A stretch of DNA of 38,071 nt, taken from Granulosicoccus sp. (GTDB lineage Bacteria; Pseudomonadota; Gammaproteobacteria; Granulosicoccales; Granulosicoccaceae). The stretch is taken from assembly GCA_023301725.1 (NCBI GenBank), contig JALZUD010000104.1:1-38071 (forward strand). The letters are read 5' to 3'. Under the pieces are notes generated by a model. The model was not told the DNA's origin. It did not search any database and saw only the letters and a program-made list of their open reading frames with translations. Each line of letters begins with the position of its first letter. Within the stretch, counting starts at the first letter, position 1. A program made the position numbers and the translations under genes. Shown here piece by piece: positions 16,866-24,493 of the stretch.

Positions 16866-17944
16866 GCATATCGGAACAGAATTCGATGAAGGCCTTGGTA
16901 AAAGCTCACGCTAAAGAGGGCTTATGGCTTCAAGATGTTCCGATACCTGAGCCTGGTGAAGATGATGTGCTTATACGCATCAATAAAACAGGTATCTGTG
17001 GAACAGACATTCATATTTGGAATTGGGACGAGTGGGCCTCTAAAACAGTTCCTGTCCCACTGGTCACGGGCCATGAATTTGCTGGTGAAATTGTTGAGAT
17101 GGGTTCAGCGGTTAAAGGCTTATCGCTGGGTCAGCGTGTCAGTGGCGAGGGGCATCTGGTTGGCAAGGAATCGCGTCAATCTCGTTCGGGTAAATTCCAT
17201 CTCGATCCGCAGACCCGTGGCATTGGTGTTAATGAACAAGGCGCGTTTGCAGAATACTTGCGGTTGGATGCGTTTAACGTGGTGCCGTTGCCCGATGATG
17301 TGAGTGATGACATCGGAGCAATTCTGGATCCTCTGGGCAATGCGGTGCACACCGCACTCAGTTTTGATTTGATTTGCGAAGATGTATTAATTACAGGTGC
17401 TGGGCCAATTGGCATTATGGCCGCAGCAGTTGCCAGACATGCGGGGGCGCGGCACATTGTTATTACCGATGTTAATGCTGCAAGGCTTGAGCTGGCCGCA
17501 AGCGTAGTGGATGCAGTGCCTGTCAATGTTGCTACTGAGGACTTAAAAGACGTGACTGCTAAGCTGGGACTTAAGCAGGGTTTTGATGTGGGCATGGAGA
17601 TGTCTGGCAACCAGCGAGCATTGGATCAGATGGTCGAATCTATGGTCATGGGAGGGCGCATCGCTATGCTGGGTATTCCACCGGGAAAAAGCCCGGTTGA
17701 CTGGTCGCGAATTGTTTTTAAGGCGATAAATTTGAAGGGTGTATACGGCCGGGAGATATTCGAAACCTGGTACAAGATGATTGCGATGTTGCAAAACGGT
17801 CTGGATGTATCAAAAGTGATTACGCATCGATATTCAGCGCTGGATTATGCAAGTGGTTTTACCGATATGCTCAGCGGCTCCAGTGGTAAAGTCGTATTGG
17901 ATTGGACGGCAGTTTCAAAGAGCCATATGCAGGCAGTTCAATGA
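16862..17944 (+). CDS. tdh: L-threonine 3-dehydrogenase lacking structural-zinc cysteines
   Basis: Zinc-dependent medium-chain dehydrogenase that oxidises L-threonine to 2-amino-3-ketobutyrate for Kbl. Catalytic-zinc residues are kept: Cys46 in [15 protein letters not shown] and His71-Glu72 in VTGHEF. Cofactor-domain motifs ([40 protein letters not shown]) match E. coli Tdh closely. In E. coli the loop after GEGH holds four structural-zinc Cys (93, 96, 99, 107); here the equivalents are Gly101, Ser104, Ser107 and Asp115. The reading frame is continuous through this loop, so this is substitution rather than frameshift. Start overlaps the kbl stop; an inner ATG at 16886 matches the E. coli start. 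Function is probably retained but with altered stability. Confidence 0.93.
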   Translation: MSISEQNSMKALVKAHAKEGLWLQDVPIPEPGEDDVLIRINKTGICGTDIHIWNWDEWASKTVPVPLVTGHEFAGEIVEMGSAVKGLSLGQRVSGEGHLVGKESRQSRSGKFHLDPQTRGIGVNEQGAFAEYLRLDAFNVVPLPDDVSDDIGAILDPLGNAVHTALSFDLICEDVLITGAGPIGIMAAAVARHAGARHIVITDVNAARLELAASVVDAVPVNVATEDLKDVTAKLGLKQGFDVGMEMSGNQRALDQMVESMVMGGRIAMLGIPPGKSPVDWSRIVFKAINLKGVYGREIFETWYKMIAMLQNGLDVSKVITHRYSALDYASGFTDMLSGSSGKVVLDWTAVSKSHMQAVQ

Positions 17945-18003
17945 TCGTTCATTTGCAGGGGTTCCTCGATGGCGTCTACCTTGATTTTTTATGAGGCTCA
18001 GCC

Positions 18004-18570
18004 ATGACAGATGATCATGTATCTAGGCGTTTGGCAAAGCACCTTAAAGATCTGCGCAAAGCGCGTGGACTGAGCCTTGAGGCATTAGCCAATTTGTCGG
18101 GTGTCTCTAAATCCATGCTGTCTCAAGTTGAGCGTGGTGAGAGTAGTCCAACAGTTGCCAGCTTATGGAATTTAACGAAAGCACTAAATGTAGAATTCTC
18201 TGGATTGCTCGACGGTGGAGAAAATGAGCGAGGCCCTATCAAAGAACTGATCCGAGCCGAGCAAACACCGGTTATCATGTCTCAGGCTAAAGGTTGCCAG
18301 ATACGTATTCTTAGCTCACCTGATACTGTGGGTGATACAGAGATTTACGACTTGGTATTTGCGCCAAATTCAGCACTCGAAAGTGAGCCTCATCGTTCCG
18401 GCTGCGTTGAAAATCTTACGGTATTCTCAGGCACACTGGTCGTCACCGCAGACGGTGTTTCTGAAACCCTCAATAGAGGGGATACGGTAAGGTATGTTGC
18501 TGATCGACCTCATTCCATTGAGTCTAAAAGTAAAAAAGCGCGTGCAGTATTGATTGTCACAGGCTCTTGA
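18004..18570 (+). CDS. XRE-family regulator with cupin sensor domain
   Basis: A 188-residue repressor-type protein. Residues about 8-65 form a helix-turn-helix (LEALANLSGVSKSMLSQVERGESSPTVASLWNL). The C-terminal half is a cupin barrel ending with GDTVRYVADRPHSIESKSK. This architecture is common in regulators of amino-acid and polyamine catabolism. It begins 59 bp after tdh on the same strand, so it may be co-transcribed and control kbl-tdh, possibly responding to threonine or glycine. The ligand is not readable from sequence. Confidence 0.88.
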   Translation: MTDDHVSRRLAKHLKDLRKARGLSLEALANLSGVSKSMLSQVERGESSPTVASLWNLTKALNVEFSGLLDGGENERGPIKELIRAEQTPVIMSQAKGCQIRILSSPDTVGDTEIYDLVFAPNSALESEPHRSGCVENLTVFSGTLVVTADGVSETLNRGDTVRYVADRPHSIESKSKKARAVLIVTGS

Positions 18571-18604
18571 TCTTTGTTTCAGCCTATGTTTCTCAAGCCA
18601 TTGG

Positions 18605-18741
18605 TATACCCTAGTGATGCATAAAATTCCGGCCCAGAACCGCTGCGCTGCTTCTATAGCAGCATCTAAGGGCCGCCTTCGGTACTTATATACAGCTCTA
18701 TAAGCTCCTGGTCTCGAACTTTTATGCATCACTAGGGTATA
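18605..18741. mobile_element. MITE-like element with 22-bp perfect terminal inverted repeats
   Basis: The left end (18605-18626, beginning TATACCCTAGTGATGC) and the right end (18720-18741, ending GCATCACTAGGGTATA) are exact 22-bp reverse complements. The 93-bp interior holds further stems: CGGCCC/GGGCCG (18630-18635 with 18670-18675) enclosing GCTGC/GCAGC (18647-18651 with 18659-18663), and CTTATA/TATAAG (18685-18690 with 18699-18704). No coding potential. The outermost bases are TA on both sides, as expected for a TA target duplication of IS630/Tc1-type elements. A structured RNA or a bidirectional terminator between the convergent genes is the alternative. Confidence 0.7.
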
Positions 18742-18840
18742 GATAGTTCACGAACATGAAAAAGAGGTACACAACCAGAGCATAGGTGCCTATTTGTGTT
18801 TTATTGCCCACAATTACACACGCTGTGTAAATACGGCTCG

Positions 18841-19863
18841 CTAGTTTTTTAGCACAGGTTTTGAGCGCATACGCGCAACTGTTTCGCGCTCCGCTCTTTT
18901 GCAACGCATGGGAGGTAAGCCTTGATCCATAAGCTTCATATCCTCAAGCACCCTATCTCCCATTTGTTTAAAGGCAACATCTAACGCCCCGGCGCGATGT
19001 GCAGATCGCAAAAAACCTTTTAGTTTGCGTACTTTATGACCCATTGGCATTGGCTCCTCAGGAAACACGTCTGACGCTGCCAATATATGGCCTGACTCTA
19101 CGGCCGTCATCAAGTGATCAAAGTTGACGATTTCAGCTCGGCTAAGCAAGATGAATCGAGCACCACGTTTCATTTTTGAAAATGCGTCTGCATCCAAAAA
19201 CCCGGTGTTTTCTTGGGTAACGGAAGCCACTACAAAAATCACATCGCTTGTTGTCAGCACCTGTTCCAGCGAAGCAGGCAGGACATCTGCATCTGTTAAT
19301 AGTGAGGGAGGAAGCCACGGATCAAACACTGAAATTTGTGCACGGAAACCCACTAATAACTTCGCTATGGCACGCCCGAGATCCCCAAATCCAATCAGGC
19401 CTATGCGCGAGTTCGACAGTAGGCTTGCCTCGCTGTTGCCATCGCCACCCCAAAGCTCTTTGCCTTCTTGAAATGCCGTGTCAGATTCCACAATAGTACG
19501 GGACAAGCAGAGCGCAAGTGCCAGAGCCATCTCTGCCACAGGCTCTGCAAAGACGGCCCCCGTGGTTATAACGTGTATACCTTTTTCAAACAGGTAGTCG
19601 TAAGGCATGTTGTTTAGTAAATTACTCTCAACATTCAACACACAGCGCAACTCAGGCATTTTTTGAAGTGTGTTGAGACTGAGTGGAGGTTGCCCAATAA
19701 TGTAACGTGCCTGCGCAAGGATTGCCGTGTCTAAGGTGGCAATCTGTGTCGCATCAGTTTCGACAATGTCATACTGAGAAAACAGAGTTTCCTTTGCCGT
19801 TTCAGTGAAAATTAGATCTATAGAACGTGGCTCTGGTGCACAAATTATGATGGGTTTACTCAT
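18841..19863 (-). CDS. D-2-hydroxyacid dehydrogenase (NAD-binding)
   Basis: A 340-residue member of the D-isomer-specific 2-hydroxyacid dehydrogenase family. Nucleotide-binding motif IGLIGFGDLGRAIAKLL with Asp after the second strand (VFDPW), active Arg in LLSRAEIVNF, Glu in SDVFPEEPMPMG, and His in LRSAHRAGAL. The usual TPH of the family is SAH here. Substrate unknown; 2-keto acids or phosphoglycerate-like compounds are typical. ATG at 19863 overlaps the stop of the EamA gene as ATGA, so the two form an operon and the transporter may move the substrate or product. Confidence 0.8.
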   Translation of the reverse strand: MSKPIIICAPEPRSIDLIFTETAKETLFSQYDIVETDATQIATLDTAILAQARYIIGQPPLSLNTLQKMPELRCVLNVESNLLNNMPYDYLFEKGIHVITTGAVFAEPVAEMALALALCLSRTIVESDTAFQEGKELWGGDGNSEASLLSNSRIGLIGFGDLGRAIAKLLVGFRAQISVFDPWLPPSLLTDADVLPASLEQVLTTSDVIFVVASVTQENTGFLDADAFSKMKRGARFILLSRAEIVNFDHLMTAVESGHILAASDVFPEEPMPMGHKVRKLKGFLRSAHRAGALDVAFKQMGDRVLEDMKLMDQGLPPMRCKRAERETVARMRSKPVLKN

Positions 19864-20747
19864 GGTTCTTTGATGGCCAATTTTTTTACTTGATGTTCCC
19901 GCCACATCATGTACGTGCCTGATCCGATAATTAGAGCGGCTCCCAGTAGCATTAATGGTTTGGGTTTTTCGTCAAATATCAAAATACCCAGCACCAGCAA
20001 GAATATGATTCGAGAATAGCGGTAGGGCATCACCACCGACACCTCTGCCAATCGAATGGATGCAATCAATAACATGTATCCGATAGCGCCTATGATTATC
20101 ATAGGAATGGTGATAAACCAATTCATCTCGGTGGGCAGTAAGTTCTCACCATTGAACAGCACCCACGCTATGGTAAACAGCGTTGCGGCGGCCATTGTGA
20201 ATGTTGCAAGACTTGCTGAAGGAATATCAGCGGGCACAAGCCGCGTAGTGAGATCACGAATAGACAACGCTACTAAGGCGAGTATGGCCCAAAGGATGGC
20301 CGCATCAAAACCCTCACCGCCTGGTTGAATAATAAGAAGCACACCAATAAAGCCGACAACGATCGAGCACCAGCGACGCCATCCCACATTCTCCTTTAGA
20401 AATAGAACGGCTCCCATAGTGGCTAGCATGGGGGAGGCTTGTGTAATAGCGCCCACGATTGAAATAGGTACGTTTGCCAGGGCCATGATCATGCCAACCA
20501 TGCCGCAAATTTCTGCCAGGTATCGCAGTAACATAAATGGTGAGAATGCTCGACGATCGAGTAGTTTGTCTTTTTGTAGTTTTGCCATTGAGGCAAAAAT
20601 GATTAATGCCCCACCGATAAGATAAAACATCACTTGAGCGGGTGAAATGATGCTTGTTGAAACTTTCACTAAGGTGTCAGCGGTGGCAAAAGCTCCCATC
20701 GATGCCACCATTAAAACAATACCTCGTACGTTGGTGTCTTCGATCAT
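19860..20747 (-). CDS. EamA/DMT-superfamily transporter
   Basis: A 295-residue inner-membrane protein with about ten hydrophobic helices arranged as two EamA repeats. The first has GAFATADTLVKVSTSII and VPISIVGAITQASPMLATMGAVLFLKENVGWRRW; the second has IRLAEVSVVMPYRYSRIIFLLVLGILIFDEKPK. Both have the characteristic F/I-x-E helix end. Family members export amino acids or metabolites. Upstream of, and overlapping, the D-2-hydroxyacid dehydrogenase gene. Confidence 0.87.
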   Translation of the reverse strand: MIEDTNVRGIVLMVASMGAFATADTLVKVSTSIISPAQVMFYLIGGALIIFASMAKLQKDKLLDRRAFSPFMLLRYLAEICGMVGMIMALANVPISIVGAITQASPMLATMGAVLFLKENVGWRRWCSIVVGFIGVLLIIQPGGEGFDAAILWAILALVALSIRDLTTRLVPADIPSASLATFTMAAATLFTIAWVLFNGENLLPTEMNWFITIPMIIIGAIGYMLLIASIRLAEVSVVMPYRYSRIIFLLVLGILIFDEKPKPLMLLGAALIIGSGTYMMWREHQVKKLAIKEP

Positions 20748-20911
20748 TGTTAAACAAATTCGCTGGCAGGCAGCTTATGGCTGAAAGGGCGCAGGTTCTG
20801 CACCGAGTGATAAAGAGCCGGCTTTAAGCTGTGAGATTGCAGCAATTTTAAAAGTGAGCCTGCATTCGTGCTAGCAGCAACAAATGCAGGCCATAGACCG
20901 CAATTTACAGG

Positions 20912-21352
20912 CTAAGATTCTTGTGAATTCCAAACGACATCGTCTGCACATTTAACCGTGATGTTTGCCGTCTTACTTGCCGTTATTGTTGTTTCAAATG
21001 CGACCCAAGAGACGACCGAATTTGAAAAACCCTGCGGCTCTATCGTCTCCATGATTAGTTCACCAGCGTCGCTATTGGCTTCAGTATTCTGATGTAAAAC
21101 GATCGACCATGCAGGTGTTGGCATACTGGCTTCACCACTGAGTGTCACGGTATCTTCATCGCGTTGTAGTTGCCAGTTACGATAGCCGAATGTCAGGCAA
21201 TCCCGGTTTTCCACAATGGCAGCATCCGAGGTGCTTGAGTCTTGGCTCAGTGCAACAGCAGCCTCATTCTCTGTACTCTCGATGTACGAGCACCCACTGA
21301 TCAACAATACCGCTATGGCAATCGCCAAGCGGTGTGTAGATTTGATTAGCAT
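20912..21352 (-). CDS. Small predicted lipoprotein
   Basis: A 146-residue protein with a lipoprotein signal (MLIKSTHRLAIAIAVLLISG then Cys in the lipobox LISGC) followed by an acidic Ser/Thr linker and a beta-rich domain (WQLQRDEDTVTLSGEA, ANITVKCADDVVW) holding two Cys that could form a disulfide. No family recognised. The frame is open upstream to 21412, but ATG at 21352 gives the lipobox at the right distance. It lies 10 nt downstream of the subtilisin-like lipoprotein gene and is probably co-transcribed, so it may be a partner or inhibitor-like protein. That is inference. Confidence 0.65.
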   Translation of the reverse strand: MLIKSTHRLAIAIAVLLISGCSYIESTENEAAVALSQDSSTSDAAIVENRDCLTFGYRNWQLQRDEDTVTLSGEASMPTPAWSIVLHQNTEANSDAGELIMETIEPQGFSNSVVSWVAFETTITASKTANITVKCADDVVWNSQES

Positions 21353-21362
21353 AAGATCTTTG

Positions 21363-24275
21363 CTACTTAACAATGCTGTGTGGACCAATGACAGGCAGAG
21401 ATGTGCCATCAAATGCGGTCAGGGATGAGTTTGCAACGTCTTCAAGCAAATACGTGGCATCAGAGATGTCTTCAGTTAGAACGAACGTTGCATCAAATCC
21501 AAAATTGTTCAACGGAAATGATCCGCATAACTCACCTTCGTCGCAGATGATTAGATCATTGTCGGTGTCAGTGCCAAAAATAATCCGATAGGTACCTGCC
21601 GGCAATTCGGGTGACGTTGAAGCACCGACTCTTACGCCGTCTAGAGTCGCAAACTCCACGACAGTTTCAAAGCTATTATCGCTGTTTTGACGCTGCATAA
21701 GGTAGAACACGGCTGCGCTATCGGCCACACCTTGTGAGATCTGATTAACCGCAGACACCGGTACAACGTGGCTTGAGCCATCACTTAAATCAAACGATAG
21801 TGAGCCTGACAGTGAACCTCCATCAATTGCAGCTCTGTTAAGTGCAAAAGAGTAAACGCCAAAGCCGCTGGCGTTATCTGGACCTGCAAAGTTGATGGGG
21901 AATGTGCCATCTGCAAGCATGAGTGTGTCGCTTCCTGATACTCCGGAAACGGATACAGTGGCGTCGCCTACTTGCACCAGTTCAAGTGTAATTTCATCCA
22001 AAAATGCGCCGAAATCGAGCGAAGCGGGGACAGAAGTTACTACTGACACAGGCTCTGGGTCGCCGTTGCCGCCAGCAGTGAATTGCCGCGCACTCTCAAT
22101 CATTTTTGGCAAAGACATTAATCCAAAGCCGGTTTCAATATCGAAACCTGGTGCGCCTATATCGGTAGTCAGATCGCCCGCAGCCAGCATGGCTTCGATG
22201 TTTCCCTGTGTCAGGCTCGGCTCGATACCTTTCATTAGCGCGATGCCTGCTGCCACTGTAGGGCTTGCCATTGAAGTGCCATTATAGAAATCGAATGATG
22301 GTTGAAATGTATTTCCATCTATTGAGGCTACTCCAGCGAGAACACCGTCAGCCCGCCCATCACCATTTCGATCTGCAGAGATATCTCCACCTGGGGCCGC
22401 AATATCTACTGCTGCATAAAATGAGCTGTAAGGAGCGCGATTACTGAGTAGGTCGGTGGCTGCGACAGCGATGACGTTGTTAGCAGCTGCCGGAAAACTC
22501 GGTATCGGCGCGCCATCGTTGCCCGCTGCGGCGACAACGATAACGCCCTGTGCAACAGCTTGGTTGATAGCGATCGCAATTTGTGGATCCTGGCCTCTTG
22601 AGCCTAAAGACATGTTGATAACATCTGCTGCCACTGGCGGAACACTGCCACTAGTATTGGGTAAGCCTGCTGCATAAAGAATTGCATTTGCGATATCACC
22701 CACCAAAAGACCACAATTTGGACCGGAGGAGAAGCCAACCTTTATGCCGATTAGACCAATGCCTGGCGCCACGCCTGTGATACCCACATTGTTTTGTGGT
22801 GCAACTGCTGTGGTTGAGACATGAGTTCCATGGAACCCATGGCATGAAGGGTCATCGCCTACTCGCACATCTTCAGAGGCATCTGCTATGAGGCCATCTC
22901 CATCGAAGACTGCAGAAACAAAGTCTCTTTGGTCGACTAGTGCACCTTCCAGGTCCGGGTGACTTAAAAAGAGTCCACTATCAATGACTGCAACAACTGG
23001 TCTTTTCTGGAGCGTAATGTTCGCTAATTGGTCTTGTGCTTCAACCCAGCCAATATTAAATAAATTCCATTGTAATCCACGATCAGGAACCGGATCGGTT
23101 ACTGAAGTTGCGGCCTGAAAGGTTGTCGGATAATACATCGGCAAAAAGACATCCGAAGCTTCTCTACTGTTCATATGCTTGATTGTTTCAAGCATCGATG
23201 TGATCTCCGATGTGGCGCTTGATCGCTGTGCGCTAGCTCCCATTGAGAACAGGGTTGTTCGTGTGTCGGTATTTTTTTCTGTGATGCTACGTTGCTCAGC
23301 TAGCATGATGTTTTTAGTATCTTGCTTGCCCAAGTTAAGTGCGACATGCGCTGCCGAGGTAGCGTTTGCTGCAATTTGATGCCCGGTACTCGTTACAAAT
23401 GACATGTTTCTTTCATCTGCTGGCTGCGTCATCATTGCAAGTTGATCTACGCGCAGATTTGCCACAGTGACCTGCGAATCAAATGCTGTTGCCCCAAACT
23501 CAGTTGATATCGACATGGTGTAGTTGGATGCTCCACTAAAAGCATTAACCACTAAGAAGTAGTTGTCATCTGCAGGAATCAGCAATGATTCGAATGAATT
23601 CTCAACGCTGAATGAAACATCTAGCAGGTTTCCTGAGCTGTCGAACAGACCAAGGTCCAGATCAATGCTGGCTGGGTCACTTGAGTTGAAATCAGCAATT
23701 TCCATCAAAATAGACTGGTTTGCGAACGCTGCGATACTGAATACATCAAATTCGTCAGCTGTTGCGCCAAAACGATCAGAGTCAATACCTGTTGCGGTGG
23801 CTGTGACGTATCCCTTAACGATAGCTGGGTTAGGGATGGGTTGCGCTGTTTGCAGAGTGTTGTTTGGTGCAGCTGTGGTGAAGGGATCATTGACGTCTGA
23901 ATCCACCTGTAGGGCATCGTTCGCCGAAAGCTCACCAGAGACCGTGAAGCTGCCAGCAATGGGCGGTACTTCGACAGGTGGATCTACCACAATAGGTGGC
24001 CCGACTACAGGCGGTCCTTCACCAGGTGGGTCTTCGACCGGTGGTTCTACAACCGGTGGTTCTACAACCGGTGGCTCTTCAACAGGTGGGTTTCCATCGC
24101 CGCCAGTGGGAGGGTTGTCGTCGTTGGGCGGCGTGGAGTCCGAGCCGCCTCCACATGCAGAAAGAGTGAACACAAAAAGCAAAAGCACCAGCGTACTTGG
24201 CGGTCGAAAAGCGCGCAGACGCGCTCCGAGGAAGGCACGGGCCAGTGATAGCTGTGAGCTGAATGTAAAGAGCAT
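21363..24275 (-). CDS. Subtilisin-like (S8) serine protease lipoprotein
   Basis: A 970-residue surface or periplasmic protease. A long basic N-region and hydrophobic core end in lipobox LSAC (Cys41). A Pro/Val/Glu linker follows (about 50-107). Residues about 140-260 look like a bacterial pre-peptidase-type beta domain (DEFDVFSIAAFANQSILMEI). The S8 domain shows Asp432 (VVAVIDSGLFLSHPDL), His482 (HGFHGTHVS), Asn586 (AAAGNDG) and Ser668 (NGTSMASPTVAAGIAL). The last roughly 230 residues form beta-rich C-terminal domains. The intervening 280-380 stretch could act as a propeptide. GGAG lies ahead of the ATG. The small lipoprotein gene follows immediately. Confidence 0.9.
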   Translation of the reverse strand: MLFTFSSQLSLARAFLGARLRAFRPPSTLVLLLFVFTLSACGGGSDSTPPNDDNPPTGGDGNPPVEEPPVVEPPVVEPPVEDPPGEGPPVVGPPIVVDPPVEVPPIAGSFTVSGELSANDALQVDSDVNDPFTTAAPNNTLQTAQPIPNPAIVKGYVTATATGIDSDRFGATADEFDVFSIAAFANQSILMEIADFNSSDPASIDLDLGLFDSSGNLLDVSFSVENSFESLLIPADDNYFLVVNAFSGASNYTMSISTEFGATAFDSQVTVANLRVDQLAMMTQPADERNMSFVTSTGHQIAANATSAAHVALNLGKQDTKNIMLAEQRSITEKNTDTRTTLFSMGASAQRSSATSEITSMLETIKHMNSREASDVFLPMYYPTTFQAATSVTDPVPDRGLQWNLFNIGWVEAQDQLANITLQKRPVVAVIDSGLFLSHPDLEGALVDQRDFVSAVFDGDGLIADASEDVRVGDDPSCHGFHGTHVSTTAVAPQNNVGITGVAPGIGLIGIKVGFSSGPNCGLLVGDIANAILYAAGLPNTSGSVPPVAADVINMSLGSRGQDPQIAIAINQAVAQGVIVVAAAGNDGAPIPSFPAAANNVIAVAATDLLSNRAPYSSFYAAVDIAAPGGDISADRNGDGRADGVLAGVASIDGNTFQPSFDFYNGTSMASPTVAAGIALMKGIEPSLTQGNIEAMLAAGDLTTDIGAPGFDIETGFGLMSLPKMIESARQFTAGGNGDPEPVSVVTSVPASLDFGAFLDEITLELVQVGDATVSVSGVSGSDTLMLADGTFPINFAGPDNASGFGVYSFALNRAAIDGGSLSGSLSFDLSDGSSHVVPVSAVNQISQGVADSAAVFYLMQRQNSDNSFETVVEFATLDGVRVGASTSPELPAGTYRIIFGTDTDNDLIICDEGELCGSFPLNNFGFDATFVLTEDISDATYLLEDVANSSLTAFDGTSLPVIGPHSIVK
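24025..24084. repeat. 15-bp tandem repeats encoding the Pro-rich linker
   Basis: On the plus strand four 15-bp units of the form GGTGGTTCTACAACC (two identical at 24040-24054 and 24055-24069, flanked by variants) encode, on the minus strand, the repeated Pro-Pro-Val-Val-Glu linker that spaces the protease from its lipid anchor. Being in-frame, unit number can change without breaking the protein. Confidence 0.75.
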
Positions 24276-24308
24276 CTTTTGCTTTCTCCAAGAATTTACA
24301 ATCTATTT

Positions 24309-24401
24309 CTTCCTAGCATACGCAGAATAAACGCAACAAACCTTAGCGTTTCATTAAAAGCCGCGTTCTGCTGCCCTTCAGAGTGTAAATTTGCTAGGAA
24401 G
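24309..24401. promoter_or_regulatory. 10-bp inverted repeat upstream of the S8 protease gene
   Basis: CTTCCTAGCA (24309-24318) and TGCTAGGAAG (24392-24401) are exact reverse complements with 73 bp between them, in the gap between topB and the protease gene. A shorter stem AAACGC/GCGTTT (24329-24334 with 24346-24351) lies inside. Could be a regulator site pair, an mRNA leader structure or a small element remnant; function not established. Confidence 0.35.
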
Positions 24402-24493
24402 GTCAATATAAATCGGTATTTTTTTGCAGTTGCTGGTTGAACTTCTATCGAGATTGACAAAATTGTCACATTTTTCGTCTAGGGTGTGAGCAG

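Noticed and set aside
23563..24330. Plus-strand 255-codon frame with Gly-Gly-Ser-Thr repeats
   Set aside because: Antisense of the Pro-rich linker of the S8 lipoprotein, whose own catalytic motifs are clear on the minus strand.
24455..24468. TGACAA-AA-TTGTCA inverted repeat after topB
   Set aside because: Short stem; the T run lies on the plus-strand side, opposite to the direction of topB transcription, so it is not a convincing terminator.
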